Assembly (NCBI GenBank): GCA_002840015.1
Contig: PGZE01000022.1
Span: forward strand, 9,105-52,785
Reading direction: 5' to 3'
DNA from: Gammaproteobacteria bacterium HGW-Gammaproteobacteria-2
Lineage (GTDB): Bacteria; Pseudomonadota; Gammaproteobacteria; Xanthomonadales; Xanthomonadaceae
Length of the DNA stretch: 43,681 bases
The notes under the pieces were generated by a model, which was given only the letters and a program-made list of their open reading frames with translations, had not been told where the DNA came from and did no database searches. Made by a program: the position numbers and the translations under genes. Shown one piece after another: positions 32,031 to 41,992 of the stretch (within the stretch, counting starts at the first letter, position 1; the number at the start of each line of letters is the position of its first letter).

Positions 32031-33934
32031 AAATGCACTCGCCCAACCTGACGCAGGGCAACATCGCCCGTATCCGCGAGCTATTTCCGGATTGCGTGAC
32101 CGAGGCCAAAGGCGAAGACGGCAGCGTGAAGCTGGCGGTGGATTTCGACCAACTGCGGCAGCAGCTTTCCGAGTCCCTCGTCGAAGGCCCGCAAGAGCGC
32201 TACCAACTGAACTGGCCGGGCAAACGCGAGGCGTTGCTGACCGCCAATGCACCGATTGCCAAGACGCTGCGGCCGTGCCGCGAGGAGAGCGTGGACTTCG
32301 ACACGACACAGAACTTGTTCATCGAGGGCGACAACCTTGATGCATTGAAGCTGTTGCAGGAGACATATCTCGGAAAGGTCAAGATGATTTACATCGACCC
32401 GCCGTATAACACCGGTAACGACTTCATCTACGAAGACGATTTCGCCGAAGATGCGGGCGAGTACCTACTTCGTTCTAATCAAATTGATGAGGAAGGAAAT
32501 CGGCTGATCGCCAACACTGCAGCCAATGGGCGGCTTCATTCCGGCTGGATTTCGATGATGTACTCACGAATCAAACTCGCAAGAGTTCTACTCCATGACA
32601 ATGGCTTGATCTTTCTTTCTATTGACGACAACGAAGTTGCCAACCTAATGAAGGTTTGTGACGAGATCTTCGGCGGAGATAACTTCGTCGGCTCAATGTC
32701 ATGGCTGAAGAAGCGTAAGGGTAGTTTTCTCTCAAAAAAACTGGTGTCTGTGACGGAATGGCTTCTAGTCTACGGGAAATCAGAAAGTGTTAGACTTTTT
32801 GGCGGGAAAGCTGACGAATCTGAGTCACAACCTCTGATCAAGAGAACAAATCCTGTTGGGATACTGAAGTTTCCACCCGGCAAAGTCGAAACCAAACTTC
32901 CTGATGGAACCTACAAAGCCGGAAATTACGGCGAGGGCTCCAGCTCGGTTGAACTTCTCAGCACTGCCTCAGTAAGGCATGGTCTTATTGCAGATCCATT
33001 CTCATTAAAAGGCCACTTCATCTGGGGACAAGATTATCTTGACACTCAGATAAAGAACGGCGCGCGCCTTATTATTAATACCAAATCCTTCCAAGTCCGC
33101 GCATTCAAGGCCCCGGATTCAGTTTCACATAAAGGCCTTAGCACCTTCGTCAACGGAGTTGAGCTAGGCGCGACCAACGAAGATGGTTACGAGCAACTAC
33201 GTGATTTACTTCAAACAGAAGGAATCATGAGCTATCCCAAGCCCGTCAATTACATCAAGTATCTGATTGGGGCCACGACGAACTGGGACAAGAGCGCTAT
33301 TGTTTTAGATTTTTTTGCTGGCTCATCAACCACGGCGCATGCAGTGATGCAGTTGAACGCCGAAGACGACGGCAATCGCCGCTTCATCATGGTGCAGTTG
33401 CCCGAACCTTGCGACGAAAAATCTGAAGCCTTCAAAGCCGGCTACGAAACCATCGCCGAGGTGAGCAAGGAACGTATCCGCCGTGCTGGCAAAAAAATCT
33501 CGGAAGGTATCATGCAAGTGGACACCGGTTTTCGTGTCCTGAAAATCGATACATCCAACATGGCCGATGTCTATTACGCGCCAGACTCCCTCGACAAAGG
33601 CCAAATTGAGCTGCTCGTCGACAACATCAAGCCCGACCGCACAGCCGAAGACCTGCTGTTCCAGGTGATGCTGGATTGGGGCGTCGATCTGGCGCTGCCC
33701 ATCACCAGGCAGACGATGCAGGGCAAAGATGTGTTCTTTGTCGATGGCGATGCATTGGCCGCCTGCTTCGATGCCCACGGCGGTATCGACGAGGGCTTCG
33801 TGAAGGAACTGGCCATGCACAAGCCGCTGCGCGTGGTGTTCCGCGATGCCGGGTTCAAGGATAGCGCGGTCAAGATCAACGTCGAGCAGATCTTCAAGCT
33901 GTTGTCGCCCGCCACCGATGTGAAGTGCATCTGA
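32018..33934 (+). CDS. mod: Type III restriction-modification system methyltransferase (Mod)
   Basis: Mod transfers a methyl group from SAM to adenine N6 and gives the system its sequence specificity. The 638-residue protein has catalytic DPPY (Asp127-Tyr130) before the SAM-binding motif DFFAGSS (431-437), the beta-class order of type III Mod proteins, with the target-recognition domain between them. The central third (about 32450-33320) is visibly AT-richer than both ends and has different codon use, suggesting exchange of the recognition domain. It starts 1 bp after the ancestral dinD stop (TGACATG) and is followed by the AlbA_2 gene after 10 bp. Confidence 0.93.
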   Translation: MDKLKMHSPNLTQGNIARIRELFPDCVTEAKGEDGSVKLAVDFDQLRQQLSESLVEGPQERYQLNWPGKREALLTANAPIAKTLRPCREESVDFDTTQNLFIEGDNLDALKLLQETYLGKVKMIYIDPPYNTGNDFIYEDDFAEDAGEYLLRSNQIDEEGNRLIANTAANGRLHSGWISMMYSRIKLARVLLHDNGLIFLSIDDNEVANLMKVCDEIFGGDNFVGSMSWLKKRKGSFLSKKLVSVTEWLLVYGKSESVRLFGGKADESESQPLIKRTNPVGILKFPPGKVETKLPDGTYKAGNYGEGSSSVELLSTASVRHGLIADPFSLKGHFIWGQDYLDTQIKNGARLIINTKSFQVRAFKAPDSVSHKGLSTFVNGVELGATNEDGYEQLRDLLQTEGIMSYPKPVNYIKYLIGATTNWDKSAIVLDFFAGSSTTAHAVMQLNAEDDGNRRFIMVQLPEPCDEKSEAFKAGYETIAEVSKERIRRAGKKISEGIMQVDTGFRVLKIDTSNMADVYYAPDSLDKGQIELLVDNIKPDRTAEDLLFQVMLDWGVDLALPITRQTMQGKDVFFVDGDALAACFDAHGGIDEGFVKELAMHKPLRVVFRDAGFKDSAVKINVEQIFKLLSPATDVKCI

Positions 33935-33944
33935 GGACGTTGCC

Positions 33945-35603
33945 ATGGAGCAAACGGCACTGGCGCAGTTGCTGACCGAATTGATCGCCGCCTGGGAAAA
34001 CGAGGTGGTCGAGTTCAAGCAGGCCAGCAACGACTACAACACCGACGCGATCGGCGAGTATTTCTCGGCGCTGAGCAATGAAGCCAATCTGCGCGGCGCG
34101 GAGCGCGCGTGGCTGGTGTTTGGCGTCAACGACAAATCTCGGGCGGTGGTGGGTAGCCACTACCGGCCCGAACGCGAGCGTCTGGACAGCCTCAAAGGAC
34201 AGATGGCGCAGGGCACCGAGCCAAGCATCGCCTTCCGCAACATCCATGTGTTGAACGATCCGGCGGGCCGGGTGGTGCTGTTCGAGATTCCGGCCGCGCC
34301 GCGCGGTATCCCGATTGCCTGGAAAGGCCATTACTTCGCCCGCGCGGGCGAAAGCCGCGTGTCGCTGAGTCTGGACAAGCTGGACGCGATCCGCAACCAG
34401 ACGATCCGCCAGGATTGGACGGCGCAAGTGGTGGCCGGTGCCACACTGGCCGATCTGGATACCGAGGCCGTGCGCAAGGCGCGCGAGTCCTTCGCCAAGA
34501 GGCACGCCAATCGTTTCTCCGCAGATGAAATCATGCGCTGGCCGCTACCGACGTTTCTTGATCGGGCCCATGTCACACAAGATGGGAGCATCACCCGCAC
34601 CGCGTTGTTGCTGTTGGGTAAAGCCGAATCCGCTCACCGCCTTTCGCCCCATCCGGCCCAGTTAACATGGAAGTTGGAAGGATTAGAGCGTGCCTATGAG
34701 CACTTCGGGCCGCCTTTCCTGCTCAGCACCAGCTTGCTATACCAACGCATCCGCAATATCCAGCTACGCATCCTGCCGCAGGACGAGCTGGTGCCGGTAG
34801 AGATAGCCAAGTACGACCAGAAGATCGTGCTCGAAGCTCTGCACAACTGCATTGCACATCAGGACTACGTCCGTCATGGCCGCGTGGCAGTGACAGAGCA
34901 ACTAGACCGGCTTGTGTTTGAGAACGAGGGCAATTTTGTCGAGGGGCAGCCGGACGATTACATCCCGGGAACCAAGCTACCCCGTCGCTACCGCAACCCG
35001 TTCCTGGCGCAGGCGATGTCCGAACTGAATATGATCGACACGATGGGCTTTGGCATCCACGACATGTACGTGCGCCAAGCCAAGCGTTACTTCCCGATGC
35101 CAGACTACGACTTGAGCGACGCCGGAGCCGTAAAGCTAACGATCTATGGCAGCGTGGTGGATATCGCCTACAGCCGCCTGCTGATTCAACGAACTGACTT
35201 GCCGCTGGTCGACGTGTTGGCGCTCGACCGCGTGCAAAAAAAACTGACTATCCCCGACGAAGCCGCCGCCCGACTGCGTAAAGGCGGGCTGATCGAGGGC
35301 CGCAAACCAAACTACTTCGTTTCGGCGATGGTAGCCGCCGCGACCGCGAGCAAGGCCGACTATATCCGCACCCGCGCCCAGGACGACGAGTTCTACGCCA
35401 AACTGCTGACCGACTACCTGGACAGGTACGGCGAGGCGACCCGAACCGAGATCAACCAATTGCTGCTGCGCAAGCTCAGCGAGGCGCTGACGGCCGAGCA
35501 AAAAGACAACAAGGTCGCCAACCTGTTGACCAACCTGCGGCGCAAGGGGCGTATCCGCAACACCGGTAGCCGCGGGCACCCAGTATGGAAGCTTGCAGAA
35601 TGA
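33945..35603 (+). CDS. AlbA_2/Schlafen-type putative ATPase regulator of the R-M locus
   Basis: The 552-residue product starts with an AlbA_2 domain (about residues 17-140; ENEVVEFKQASND, ALSNEANLRG, AWLVFGVND). A C-terminal RecG-like/HATPase_c_4 domain follows (about 270-400; EALHNCIAHQDY, LVFENEGNF). A winged helix-like end (TEINQLLLRKL...GRIRNTGSRGHPVWKL) closes it. Such proteins are annotated as ATP-dependent transcriptional regulators or nucleic-acid-binding proteins and often sit in defence loci. The start ATG at 33945 has GAGG upstream. Its position between mod and res makes a role in the system likely, but no function is established. Confidence 0.8.
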   Translation: MEQTALAQLLTELIAAWENEVVEFKQASNDYNTDAIGEYFSALSNEANLRGAERAWLVFGVNDKSRAVVGSHYRPERERLDSLKGQMAQGTEPSIAFRNIHVLNDPAGRVVLFEIPAAPRGIPIAWKGHYFARAGESRVSLSLDKLDAIRNQTIRQDWTAQVVAGATLADLDTEAVRKARESFAKRHANRFSADEIMRWPLPTFLDRAHVTQDGSITRTALLLLGKAESAHRLSPHPAQLTWKLEGLERAYEHFGPPFLLSTSLLYQRIRNIQLRILPQDELVPVEIAKYDQKIVLEALHNCIAHQDYVRHGRVAVTEQLDRLVFENEGNFVEGQPDDYIPGTKLPRRYRNPFLAQAMSELNMIDTMGFGIHDMYVRQAKRYFPMPDYDLSDAGAVKLTIYGSVVDIAYSRLLIQRTDLPLVDVLALDRVQKKLTIPDEAAARLRKGGLIEGRKPNYFVSAMVAAATASKADYIRTRAQDDEFYAKLLTDYLDRYGEATRTEINQLLLRKLSEALTAEQKDNKVANLLTNLRRKGRIRNTGSRGHPVWKLAE

Positions 35604-35708
35604 ACGCAGAAACAGATACGCCAAGAATAAATATAGATCAATGAGTTGCACCTTTCTGCAGTCCGGATTCACAGATGCGGTGCAGAAACAAAGCCCGCCA
35701 GGATCACC

Positions 35709-38700
35709 ATGAAACTCAAATTCAAAACCCAGGCTTTCCAGACGGCTGCCGTGCAGGCGGTGGTGGATTGCTTCAAAGGCCAGCCACCAGTCAATCCGGA
35801 AGCCATCAGCTACCGCGTTGACCCCGGCCAGGCCAAGAAGGGTGTGGACGACCTATTCGCTGAGTCCGGCTTCCGTAACGCCGGCCTGACCCTGACCGAC
35901 GCCACCGTGCTGGAAAATATCCAACAGGTGCAGCGTGCGCAGAACCTTCCCCTGTCCGATGCACTGGTCAAAACCAAGGTCGCCAAGGTCAACCTCGATG
36001 TCGAGATGGAAACCGGCACCGGCAAGACCTACTGCTACATCAAGACGATTTTTGAGTTGAACAAGCGCTACGGCTGGAGCAAGTTCATCGTCGTGGTGCC
36101 CAGCATTGCCATCCGCGAAGGCGTGGCCAAGTCGCTGCAGATCACCGCCGAGCACTTTCTGGAGAGCTACCAGAAGAAGGCACGATGCTTCATCTACAAC
36201 TCCCGGCAGTTGCACCAGTTGGAAAGCTTCTCGTCGGACGCCGGCATCAACGTGATGGTCATCAATGTGCAGGCGTTCAATGCCACCGGCAAGGACAACC
36301 GGCGCATCTACGACGAACTGGACGATTTCCAGTCGCGCCGGCCCATCGATGTGATCAGCGCCAATCGCCCGATCCTGATCCTGGACGAGCCGCAGAAGAT
36401 GGAAGGCGGCAAGACGCTGGACTCGCTGGTCAACTTCAAGCCGCTGCTGGTGCTGCGTTACTCCGCCACCCACAAGACTACCCACAACAAGATTCACCGC
36501 ATGGACGCACTGGATGCCTACAACCAGAAGCTGGTGAAAAAGATCGCGGTGCGCGGCATCGCGGTAAAGGGGTTGGCGGGCACTAACGCTTACCTGTACC
36601 TGCAGAGCATCGAAATTTCCAAGTCCAAACCGCCGGTGGCGCGGGTGGAACTGGAACAAAAGCTCGCCGGTGGCAACATCAAGCGTGTGGTGCGCAAGCT
36701 CGGAAAGGGAGACAACCTGTATGACCTCTCCAACGGGCTGGACCAATACCGCGTTGGCTTCGTGGTAGCCGACATCAATGCCGTTACCGACACCTTGAGC
36801 TTCACCAACGGCGTGGAACTGGTGGTGGGCGATGCCACGGGCGATGTAAACGAAGCCACGTTGCGCCGCATCCAGATTCGAGAAGCGATCAAGGCGCACT
36901 TCGACAAGGAACAGTCCTTGTTCTCGCAGGGCGTGAAGGTGCTGAGCCTGTTCTTCATCGACGAGGTAGCCAAGTACCGCGACTATGCAGCGCACGATGG
37001 CAAAGGTGAATACGCAAGGGTCTTCGAGGAGGAGTACAACCTGTATCTCAACGAGGTCATTGGGCTGGAAGAAACGCAGTACACGAAGCATCTAAAAAGC
37101 ATCGCGTCGGAGAAGACTCACAGCGGCTACTTCTCGATCGACAAGAAGACCCGGCATTTGGAGAACCCAAAGGTTGTAGCGCGCGGCGAAAATGCCGGTC
37201 TGTCCGACGATGTGGATGCGTACGACTTGATTCTGAAGGACAAGGAGCGGCTGCTGTCGCTGGACGATCCGGTGCGCTTCATCTTCTCGCATTCGGCGCT
37301 GCGCGAAGGTTGGGACAATCCCAACGTGTTCGTAATCTGTGCGCTCAAGCACAGCGACAACACCATCTCGCGGCGGCAGGAGGTGGGCCGTGGCCTGCGG
37401 TTGTCGGTTAATCAACACGGCGACCGCATGGATAACCCGGCCACCGTCCACGACGTGAATGTACTGACGGTGGTGGCCAGCGAGAGTTACAAGGATTTCG
37501 TCGCAGCGCTACAGAAAGACATCAGCGCGTCCCTGTCAGACCGGCCCAGGGTGGCGAGCGAGAAGTTCTTCGCAGGCAAGATGCTCAGGACAGCGGCCGG
37601 CGACATCCAGGTTACGTCCCAGCAGGCCAGGCTGATATACAGGTATTTGCTGAAAAACGACTACATTGATGACGCCGATGCTATTTCCGCCGGCTATCAC
37701 GAGGCCAAGAAAGAAGGCTCCCGCGCCGAGCTGCCGCCCGATTTGCTGCCGCACGCCGCGCAGGTATTCCAGCTGATCGACAGCCTGTTCAGCGAAAGCC
37801 AGCTTCCCGACATCGACGACGGTCGCCGGCCCAAAAGGAATCCGCTCAACGCCAACTTCGACAAGAAGGAATTCAAGGCCTTGTGGAGCCGGATCAATCG
37901 CAAGGCAGCCTACAGCGTCGATTTCGATTCTCAGGAGCTGGTACGTAAAGCGGTGGCTGCGCTCAACGACAAGGACACGGGGCTGCGCGTGACGCCCCTG
38001 CAGTACACGATCCAACGCGGCGAGCAGACCGATAACGTCACAGTAGACAAACTCAAAAGCGGTGATGCGTTCCGTGTATCCGAGACCTCGGTAGAACACA
38101 ACAAGCAGTCGGTCCACTCGGCCGTGAAGTACGACCTGATCGGCAAGCTGGTCGAAGGCACCCAGCTGACCCGCCGGACAGTGGCCGATATCTTCAAGGG
38201 GATCAACGTGGCCGTGTTCGCCCAGTTCAAGACCAACCCGGAAAGCTTCATCGCCGAAGCGATTCGGCTGGTCAACGAGCAGAAGGCCACCATCATCATC
38301 GAACACCTGGCCTACGACCCGGTCGAAGACAAGTTTGACCTGGACATCTTCACTCTAGGGCAGACCAAACAGGATTTCAGCAAGGCCGGGGACAAACTTC
38401 AACGCCACATATACGACTACGTATTGACGGACTCGAAGATCGAGCGCGATTTCGTGAACGAGCTGGATACCAGCAGCGACGTAGTTGTGTACGCGAAGCT
38501 GCCACGCGGCTTCCTGATCCCCACCCCGGTCGGTGACTACAACCCCGACTGGGCCATCACGTTCAAGGAAGGAACCATCAAGCACATCTACTTCGTCGCC
38601 GAAACCAAGGGCTCTATGTCATCGATGGAACTGCGCGAAATCGAGAAAACCAAGATCATGTGCGCTCACAAATTTTTCGACGAGATGAATCGTCGCTTTG

Positions 38701-38768
38701 CGCCTGAGAACGTCAAGTACGATGTGGTGGACAGCTTCGGCAAGTTGATGGAAGTGGTGATGAAGTAG
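35709..38768 (+). CDS. res: Type III restriction enzyme subunit Res
   Basis: Res is the ATP-dependent helicase-nuclease that cleaves unmethylated DNA together with Mod. The 1019-residue protein has Walker A METGTGKT (Lys106), a DEPQ box (226-229), SAT (252-254), [10 protein letters not shown] and the [11 protein letters not shown] arginine-finger motif. At the C-terminus the PD-ExK nuclease residues are Pro946-Asp947 and Glu965-x-Lys967. All look intact. The ATG at 35709 has AGGA just upstream; a longer in-frame reading starting at 35646 lacks a site. It ends 17 bp from convergent hipA. Confidence 0.94.
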   Translation: MKLKFKTQAFQTAAVQAVVDCFKGQPPVNPEAISYRVDPGQAKKGVDDLFAESGFRNAGLTLTDATVLENIQQVQRAQNLPLSDALVKTKVAKVNLDVEMETGTGKTYCYIKTIFELNKRYGWSKFIVVVPSIAIREGVAKSLQITAEHFLESYQKKARCFIYNSRQLHQLESFSSDAGINVMVINVQAFNATGKDNRRIYDELDDFQSRRPIDVISANRPILILDEPQKMEGGKTLDSLVNFKPLLVLRYSATHKTTHNKIHRMDALDAYNQKLVKKIAVRGIAVKGLAGTNAYLYLQSIEISKSKPPVARVELEQKLAGGNIKRVVRKLGKGDNLYDLSNGLDQYRVGFVVADINAVTDTLSFTNGVELVVGDATGDVNEATLRRIQIREAIKAHFDKEQSLFSQGVKVLSLFFIDEVAKYRDYAAHDGKGEYARVFEEEYNLYLNEVIGLEETQYTKHLKSIASEKTHSGYFSIDKKTRHLENPKVVARGENAGLSDDVDAYDLILKDKERLLSLDDPVRFIFSHSALREGWDNPNVFVICALKHSDNTISRRQEVGRGLRLSVNQHGDRMDNPATVHDVNVLTVVASESYKDFVAALQKDISASLSDRPRVASEKFFAGKMLRTAAGDIQVTSQQARLIYRYLLKNDYIDDADAISAGYHEAKKEGSRAELPPDLLPHAAQVFQLIDSLFSESQLPDIDDGRRPKRNPLNANFDKKEFKALWSRINRKAAYSVDFDSQELVRKAVAALNDKDTGLRVTPLQYTIQRGEQTDNVTVDKLKSGDAFRVSETSVEHNKQSVHSAVKYDLIGKLVEGTQLTRRTVADIFKGINVAVFAQFKTNPESFIAEAIRLVNEQKATIIIEHLAYDPVEDKFDLDIFTLGQTKQDFSKAGDKLQRHIYDYVLTDSKIERDFVNELDTSSDVVVYAKLPRGFLIPTPVGDYNPDWAITFKEGTIKHIYFVAETKGSMSSMELREIEKTKIMCAHKFFDEMNRRFAPENVKYDVVDSFGKLMEVVMK

Positions 38769-38785
38769 GCCCGTTGGAAGATGAC

Positions 38786-40084
38786 TCAATAATCCGCAAA
38801 CTCCAACCGCAGGTGCTCGTGTATCTGCTCGCGCCAGCGCGCATCCACCTTCGCAGCGGCGGCAAACTCGGGCCAGCGCGCCACGGCGGCGATCACTTCC
38901 GCGACGATGCGCTCGGCGCGGCCGCGCTTCATCACGGCGGCATTCGCGCACTGCTTGAAATCGTCCATGGTGAAGCCGTCGCGCTTGCCGTTGAGCGTCA
39001 TCTGGTGGCTTGCAGTCCATGCGCCGGATGGGTTGTAGCTGTAGGTCAAATCGAACGCGGGCGACAGTGACCAACGCCCCTGCCTGTCCATCAGGAAGGC
39101 GATGTTCTTGACGTGATCGTCCTGGTTGCGGGCGACGATGTTGAACACCATGCGCCTGAATTGCTGCTCCACATCGGCCATCGGCAACTGCAATTGGCGG
39201 ATCACCAGCAACGCCTGCTCATAGCCATACGCGCCGGCCTGGTTGTAGTCGAAATGCGCCAGCGCGCCGAGCGATTGCATGTGCAGCTTGCCGCCGCCGG
39301 GGAGGCGGTCAAAGCGCCGCGCCATGAAATGGCGGCGGCCGTTTTCTTCCAGCAAGCGGCACTCGGCCATGGTGATGCCGGCCGCCTTCGCCATCAGGTG
39401 ATAGGCGTATTCGATGGCGCCATAGCCTTGCGGGTCGTCGAGTTCCTTGTCCTTGTTGCCGGCCACGCCATCGAATTTCAGCAGCCAGTATTCAAAGCCC
39501 TCGCCAGCGGCCACCTGACCCGAGCGCACTTCGCCGGTTTGCGGATGCCATGCAATCACTGCCTTGGCGCGCGCGCCGCCGGCAGAAGTGCCGACCCGCA
39601 GGATGTCGTTCAGCGCCTCGCCGTCAGCAAGATTGCCATGCAGCCCAGCGCGCTGGGTAAGCACCTCGGAAGCCAGCCGCACCAGCGCATCGATCTCGAT
39701 GGTGGTGGCACGCTTCGGCCCCGGCCCCAACGAGGGCACAAACTCCAGCGCGCCCATGCCGCGCGCGCCGGTGTAGCACAGGCGCTCCACCGCATTGAAA
39801 CTGTCCGGCGTGCGGCCCTGGGTCGCCAGCCAGGCATCGATCAACGCATTGCCGAAGCGGTCGGGCAGCGAATCGGCGAGCAACCCGGGCAGGCCATGAA
39901 ACGCCGCGCGCGGCAGCTCGGGAAACTGATACACGCGATCACTCAACGGCAAGGTGAGCGGTGCCACCTCGATGCCGCTGCGGGCAAACTCGGGGTCGTA
40001 CTGAAACGCCGCCACCTCGCTGCCGTCGGCGATCGATACCGCGCCGATGGTGCGGCCCCATAACACGACGCGGGCGATGGTCAT
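38786..40084 (-). CDS. hipA: HipA-family serine/threonine kinase toxin
   Basis: HipA kinases halt growth, in E. coli by phosphorylating GltX. The 432-residue protein has the catalytic loop NQDDHVKN (320-327), the metal-binding FDLTYS (Asp345) and the glycine-rich loop GTSAGGARAKA (Ser167), the family autophosphorylation region. The start ATG overlaps the hipB stop (ATGA), typical of a toxin-antitoxin pair. It lies convergent to res and likely belongs to the accessory region. Confidence 0.92.
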   Translation of the reverse strand: MTIARVVLWGRTIGAVSIADGSEVAAFQYDPEFARSGIEVAPLTLPLSDRVYQFPELPRAAFHGLPGLLADSLPDRFGNALIDAWLATQGRTPDSFNAVERLCYTGARGMGALEFVPSLGPGPKRATTIEIDALVRLASEVLTQRAGLHGNLADGEALNDILRVGTSAGGARAKAVIAWHPQTGEVRSGQVAAGEGFEYWLLKFDGVAGNKDKELDDPQGYGAIEYAYHLMAKAAGITMAECRLLEENGRRHFMARRFDRLPGGGKLHMQSLGALAHFDYNQAGAYGYEQALLVIRQLQLPMADVEQQFRRMVFNIVARNQDDHVKNIAFLMDRQGRWSLSPAFDLTYSYNPSGAWTASHQMTLNGKRDGFTMDDFKQCANAAVMKRGRAERIVAEVIAAVARWPEFAAAAKVDARWREQIHEHLRLEFADY

Positions 40085-40434
40085 GGCGTGTTCTCACCCC
40101 AGGTCCACGGCTTGCTGTTATCGGTAGCCTTATCACCCGACGCACGTTGCCGTGGTTTGCCCTGCCGCTTGAGTTGCATCATCGGGCTGGGCGCCGGCTC
40201 AGGTATCAGCAGCTCCAGGCGTTCCAGCAATCCCAGCGCCCGGCAGACGCGAACAAAGCCGGACAACTGAATCGCCACCGCCCCCGACTCCAGCCGCTCC
40301 ACCGTGCGTTTGGATACCCCGGCCTGCTCGGCCAGTTCAGCCTGGGTGAGATTGCGGGCCAAGCGGATACCGAGCAGCCGCTCGCCAATCACCTTCAGCA
40401 CGCGCTCATCGGTGAGGCTGTTGTCGATCTTCAT
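40081..40434 (-). CDS. hipB: HipB-like XRE family antitoxin
   Basis: The 117-residue protein has a helix-turn-helix at about residues 25-60 (RNLTQAELAEQAGVSKRTVERLESG) and a longer basic tail. As in other hipBA pairs it should bind HipA and repress the operon. It precedes hipA with a 4-bp overlap. Start is the ATG at 40434. Palindromes upstream match an autoregulated operator. Confidence 0.9.
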   Translation of the reverse strand: MKIDNSLTDERVLKVIGERLLGIRLARNLTQAELAEQAGVSKRTVERLESGAVAIQLSGFVRVCRALGLLERLELLIPEPAPSPMMQLKRQGKPRQRASGDKATDNSKPWTWGENTP

Positions 40435-40475
40435 AACTCGCCATTGATGTCGAGATAAACGTATGATACGCCACT

Positions 40476-40495
40476 ATTCGCCAATAATGGCGAAT
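40476..40495. promoter_or_regulatory. Operator-like palindrome upstream of hipB, site 1
   Basis: ATTCGCCA and its exact complement TGGCGAAT surround ATAA, 42 bp upstream of hipB. The half-site TCGCCA also recurs near 40438, next to the start codon, and the minus-strand TATCAT (about 40464-40469) just inside could be a -10 box. Binding by HipB is inferred. Confidence 0.5.
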
Positions 40496-40542
40496 TTATG
40501 CAATCCGTCTTTCAAGGCGAGTACAGCGTGCTTCCTTAATCA

Positions 40543-40562
40543 ATTCGCCATTTACGGCGATT
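40543..40562. promoter_or_regulatory. Operator-like palindrome upstream of hipB, site 2
   Basis: The same left half-site ATTCGCCA (40543-40550) followed by TTTAC and GGCGAT gives an imperfect palindrome with a 5-bp core TCGCC/GGCGA. Two related sites 67 bp apart upstream of one XRE gene suggest cooperative repressor binding. Confidence 0.4.
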
Positions 40563-40597
40563 TGTCGCATTGCCGGCTGAAGACGACGGGGCCAGCA

Positions 40598-40776
40598 GTC
40601 TGTCGGACATTGCCAGGCGTAGCCTGCGCAGCAGGCGCTGTTGCGAAGCAACCGACCGAGCGAGCCGCGCAGCGGCGAAGTAAAGGCGTAGCCTGCGCAG
40701 CAGGCGCTGTTGCGAAGCAACCGACCGAGCGAAGCGAAGGCTCCGGTTTCTTCGCAACGTCTCAAGTCCGACAGAC
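40598..40776. mobile_element. Candidate miniature element with 11-bp inverted ends
   Basis: GTCTGTCGGAC at 40598-40608 is the exact complement of GTCCGACAGAC at 40766-40776. Between them 49 bp (40615-40663) are repeated exactly at 40684-40732 with a 69-bp period, and GTTGCGAAG (40640, 40709) is complementary to CTTCGCAAC (40750-40758). It has no coding capacity, so it resembles a MITE or an extragenic repeat unit. It lies between hipB and the hydrolase operon; the rest of 40496-40962 holds nothing recognisable. Confidence 0.6.
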
Positions 40777-40962
40777 CGCCTCGAAAAACAAGCCCTGCGA
40801 GCCCCGCAGAGCCGGCGTTTTCCAACGACAACGACCCGTCACTTCACCGCTCTTCCTCGCTGCGCGACCACCCGTGCCCCCGTGCTGCCGCTGGTCATAT
40901 TGTTTGCCACGGCAGGCCGGAGATCGCGCAAGGTAAGGCGCACATCACCGAGGAGACTTGCC

Positions 40963-41937
40963 ATGGCTGCAACACCCATTTCTTTCCGTTTCTCGAACCT
41001 GACCGATAGCCTGATTGCCGCTTGGATGCCTTTTGTCACGGCGGCCGTGCTCGCACTGGGCAGCATGGCCGCATCCGCTGCCGCGGTGGATTCGCAGGCG
41101 AGCAGCTATCGCGAGCTTGCGGTCGAGGTGATCGGCAATGGCCGGCCGCTGGTCATGATTCCGGGCCTGAACAGTGCCGCCGACACCTGGCGCGAAACCT
41201 GTGCCGCGTTGCAACCCGAGGTGCAATGCCACCTGCTGCAATTGCCGGGTTTTGCCGGACAACCGCCCGCGCAACAAGCCATCGAGGGCGATGCCTTTCT
41301 CGATGCGATGCGCGACCGCGTGCTGGCCTATGTTGACGAGCTCGGCTTGCGCTCGCCAGTGGTGATCGGCCACAGCCTTGGCGGTTTGTTGGCGCTGAAG
41401 ATGGCGCTGAAATCACCGAAGGCATTTTCGCGGCTGATCATCGTCGACTCGCTGCCCTTCTTCCCGGCGGCGCAAAACCCGGCCGCGACAGTGGCAAGCG
41501 TTACACCGATGGCCGAGGGCATGCGGCAAAGCATGCAAGCGGCCGATGATGAGAGCTTCTTTCGCAACGCACCGGCGGCACTGGCGGGCATGAGCCGTTC
41601 GCCCGAGCGGGTAAAAACGCTGGCCGAATGGGGCCGCGCCAGTGATCGCGCCACCACCACCCAGGCCATGTATGAGCTGATGACCACCGACCTGCGTGCG
41701 GATATCAAAGCCATCCACACGCCGACATTGGTGCTCGGCGCGTGGGCGGCCTATGCACCCTATGGCTCCACCCGCGAATCGACGGAAGCAATCTTCCGCA
41801 GCCAATATGCGGCGCTCGACGGCGTTCGCATCGAAATGAGCGAGACCGGCTACCATTTCCTGATGTGGGACGACCCGCAATGGCTGCAATCGCAGGTACG
41901 GGCGTTCTTGAGCACCGACACCCAAACCGGGAAATAA
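40963..41937 (+). CDS. Exported alpha/beta hydrolase
   Basis: The 324-residue product has a signal sequence (hydrophobic stretch about residues 20-38 with MAASAAAV cleavage context). The alpha/beta hydrolase fold shows the oxyanion PGLNSAA, the nucleophile elbow GHSLGG (Ser138) and the late His in GYHFLMWDDP. An aspartate at the usual place after strand 6 was not identified. Substrate unknown; an esterase or lipase-like activity is plausible. The ATG at 40963 has GAGGAG eight bases upstream. It precedes the histidine kinase remnant by 55 bp. Confidence 0.85.
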   Translation: MAATPISFRFSNLTDSLIAAWMPFVTAAVLALGSMAASAAAVDSQASSYRELAVEVIGNGRPLVMIPGLNSAADTWRETCAALQPEVQCHLLQLPGFAGQPPAQQAIEGDAFLDAMRDRVLAYVDELGLRSPVVIGHSLGGLLALKMALKSPKAFSRLIIVDSLPFFPAAQNPAATVASVTPMAEGMRQSMQAADDESFFRNAPAALAGMSRSPERVKTLAEWGRASDRATTTQAMYELMTTDLRADIKAIHTPTLVLGAWAAYAPYGSTRESTEAIFRSQYAALDGVRIEMSETGYHFLMWDDPQWLQSQVRAFLSTDTQTGK

Positions 41938-41992
41938 TCGTGATGTGCGCGCACGGCTGTCTCACCACTTCACCGCACACGGCAGTGCGCGC

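Noticed and set aside
40496..40831. 111-codon minus-strand frame over the repeat region upstream of hipB
   Set aside because: Its protein is a product of the direct 49-bp repeats and shows duplicated residues without domain character.
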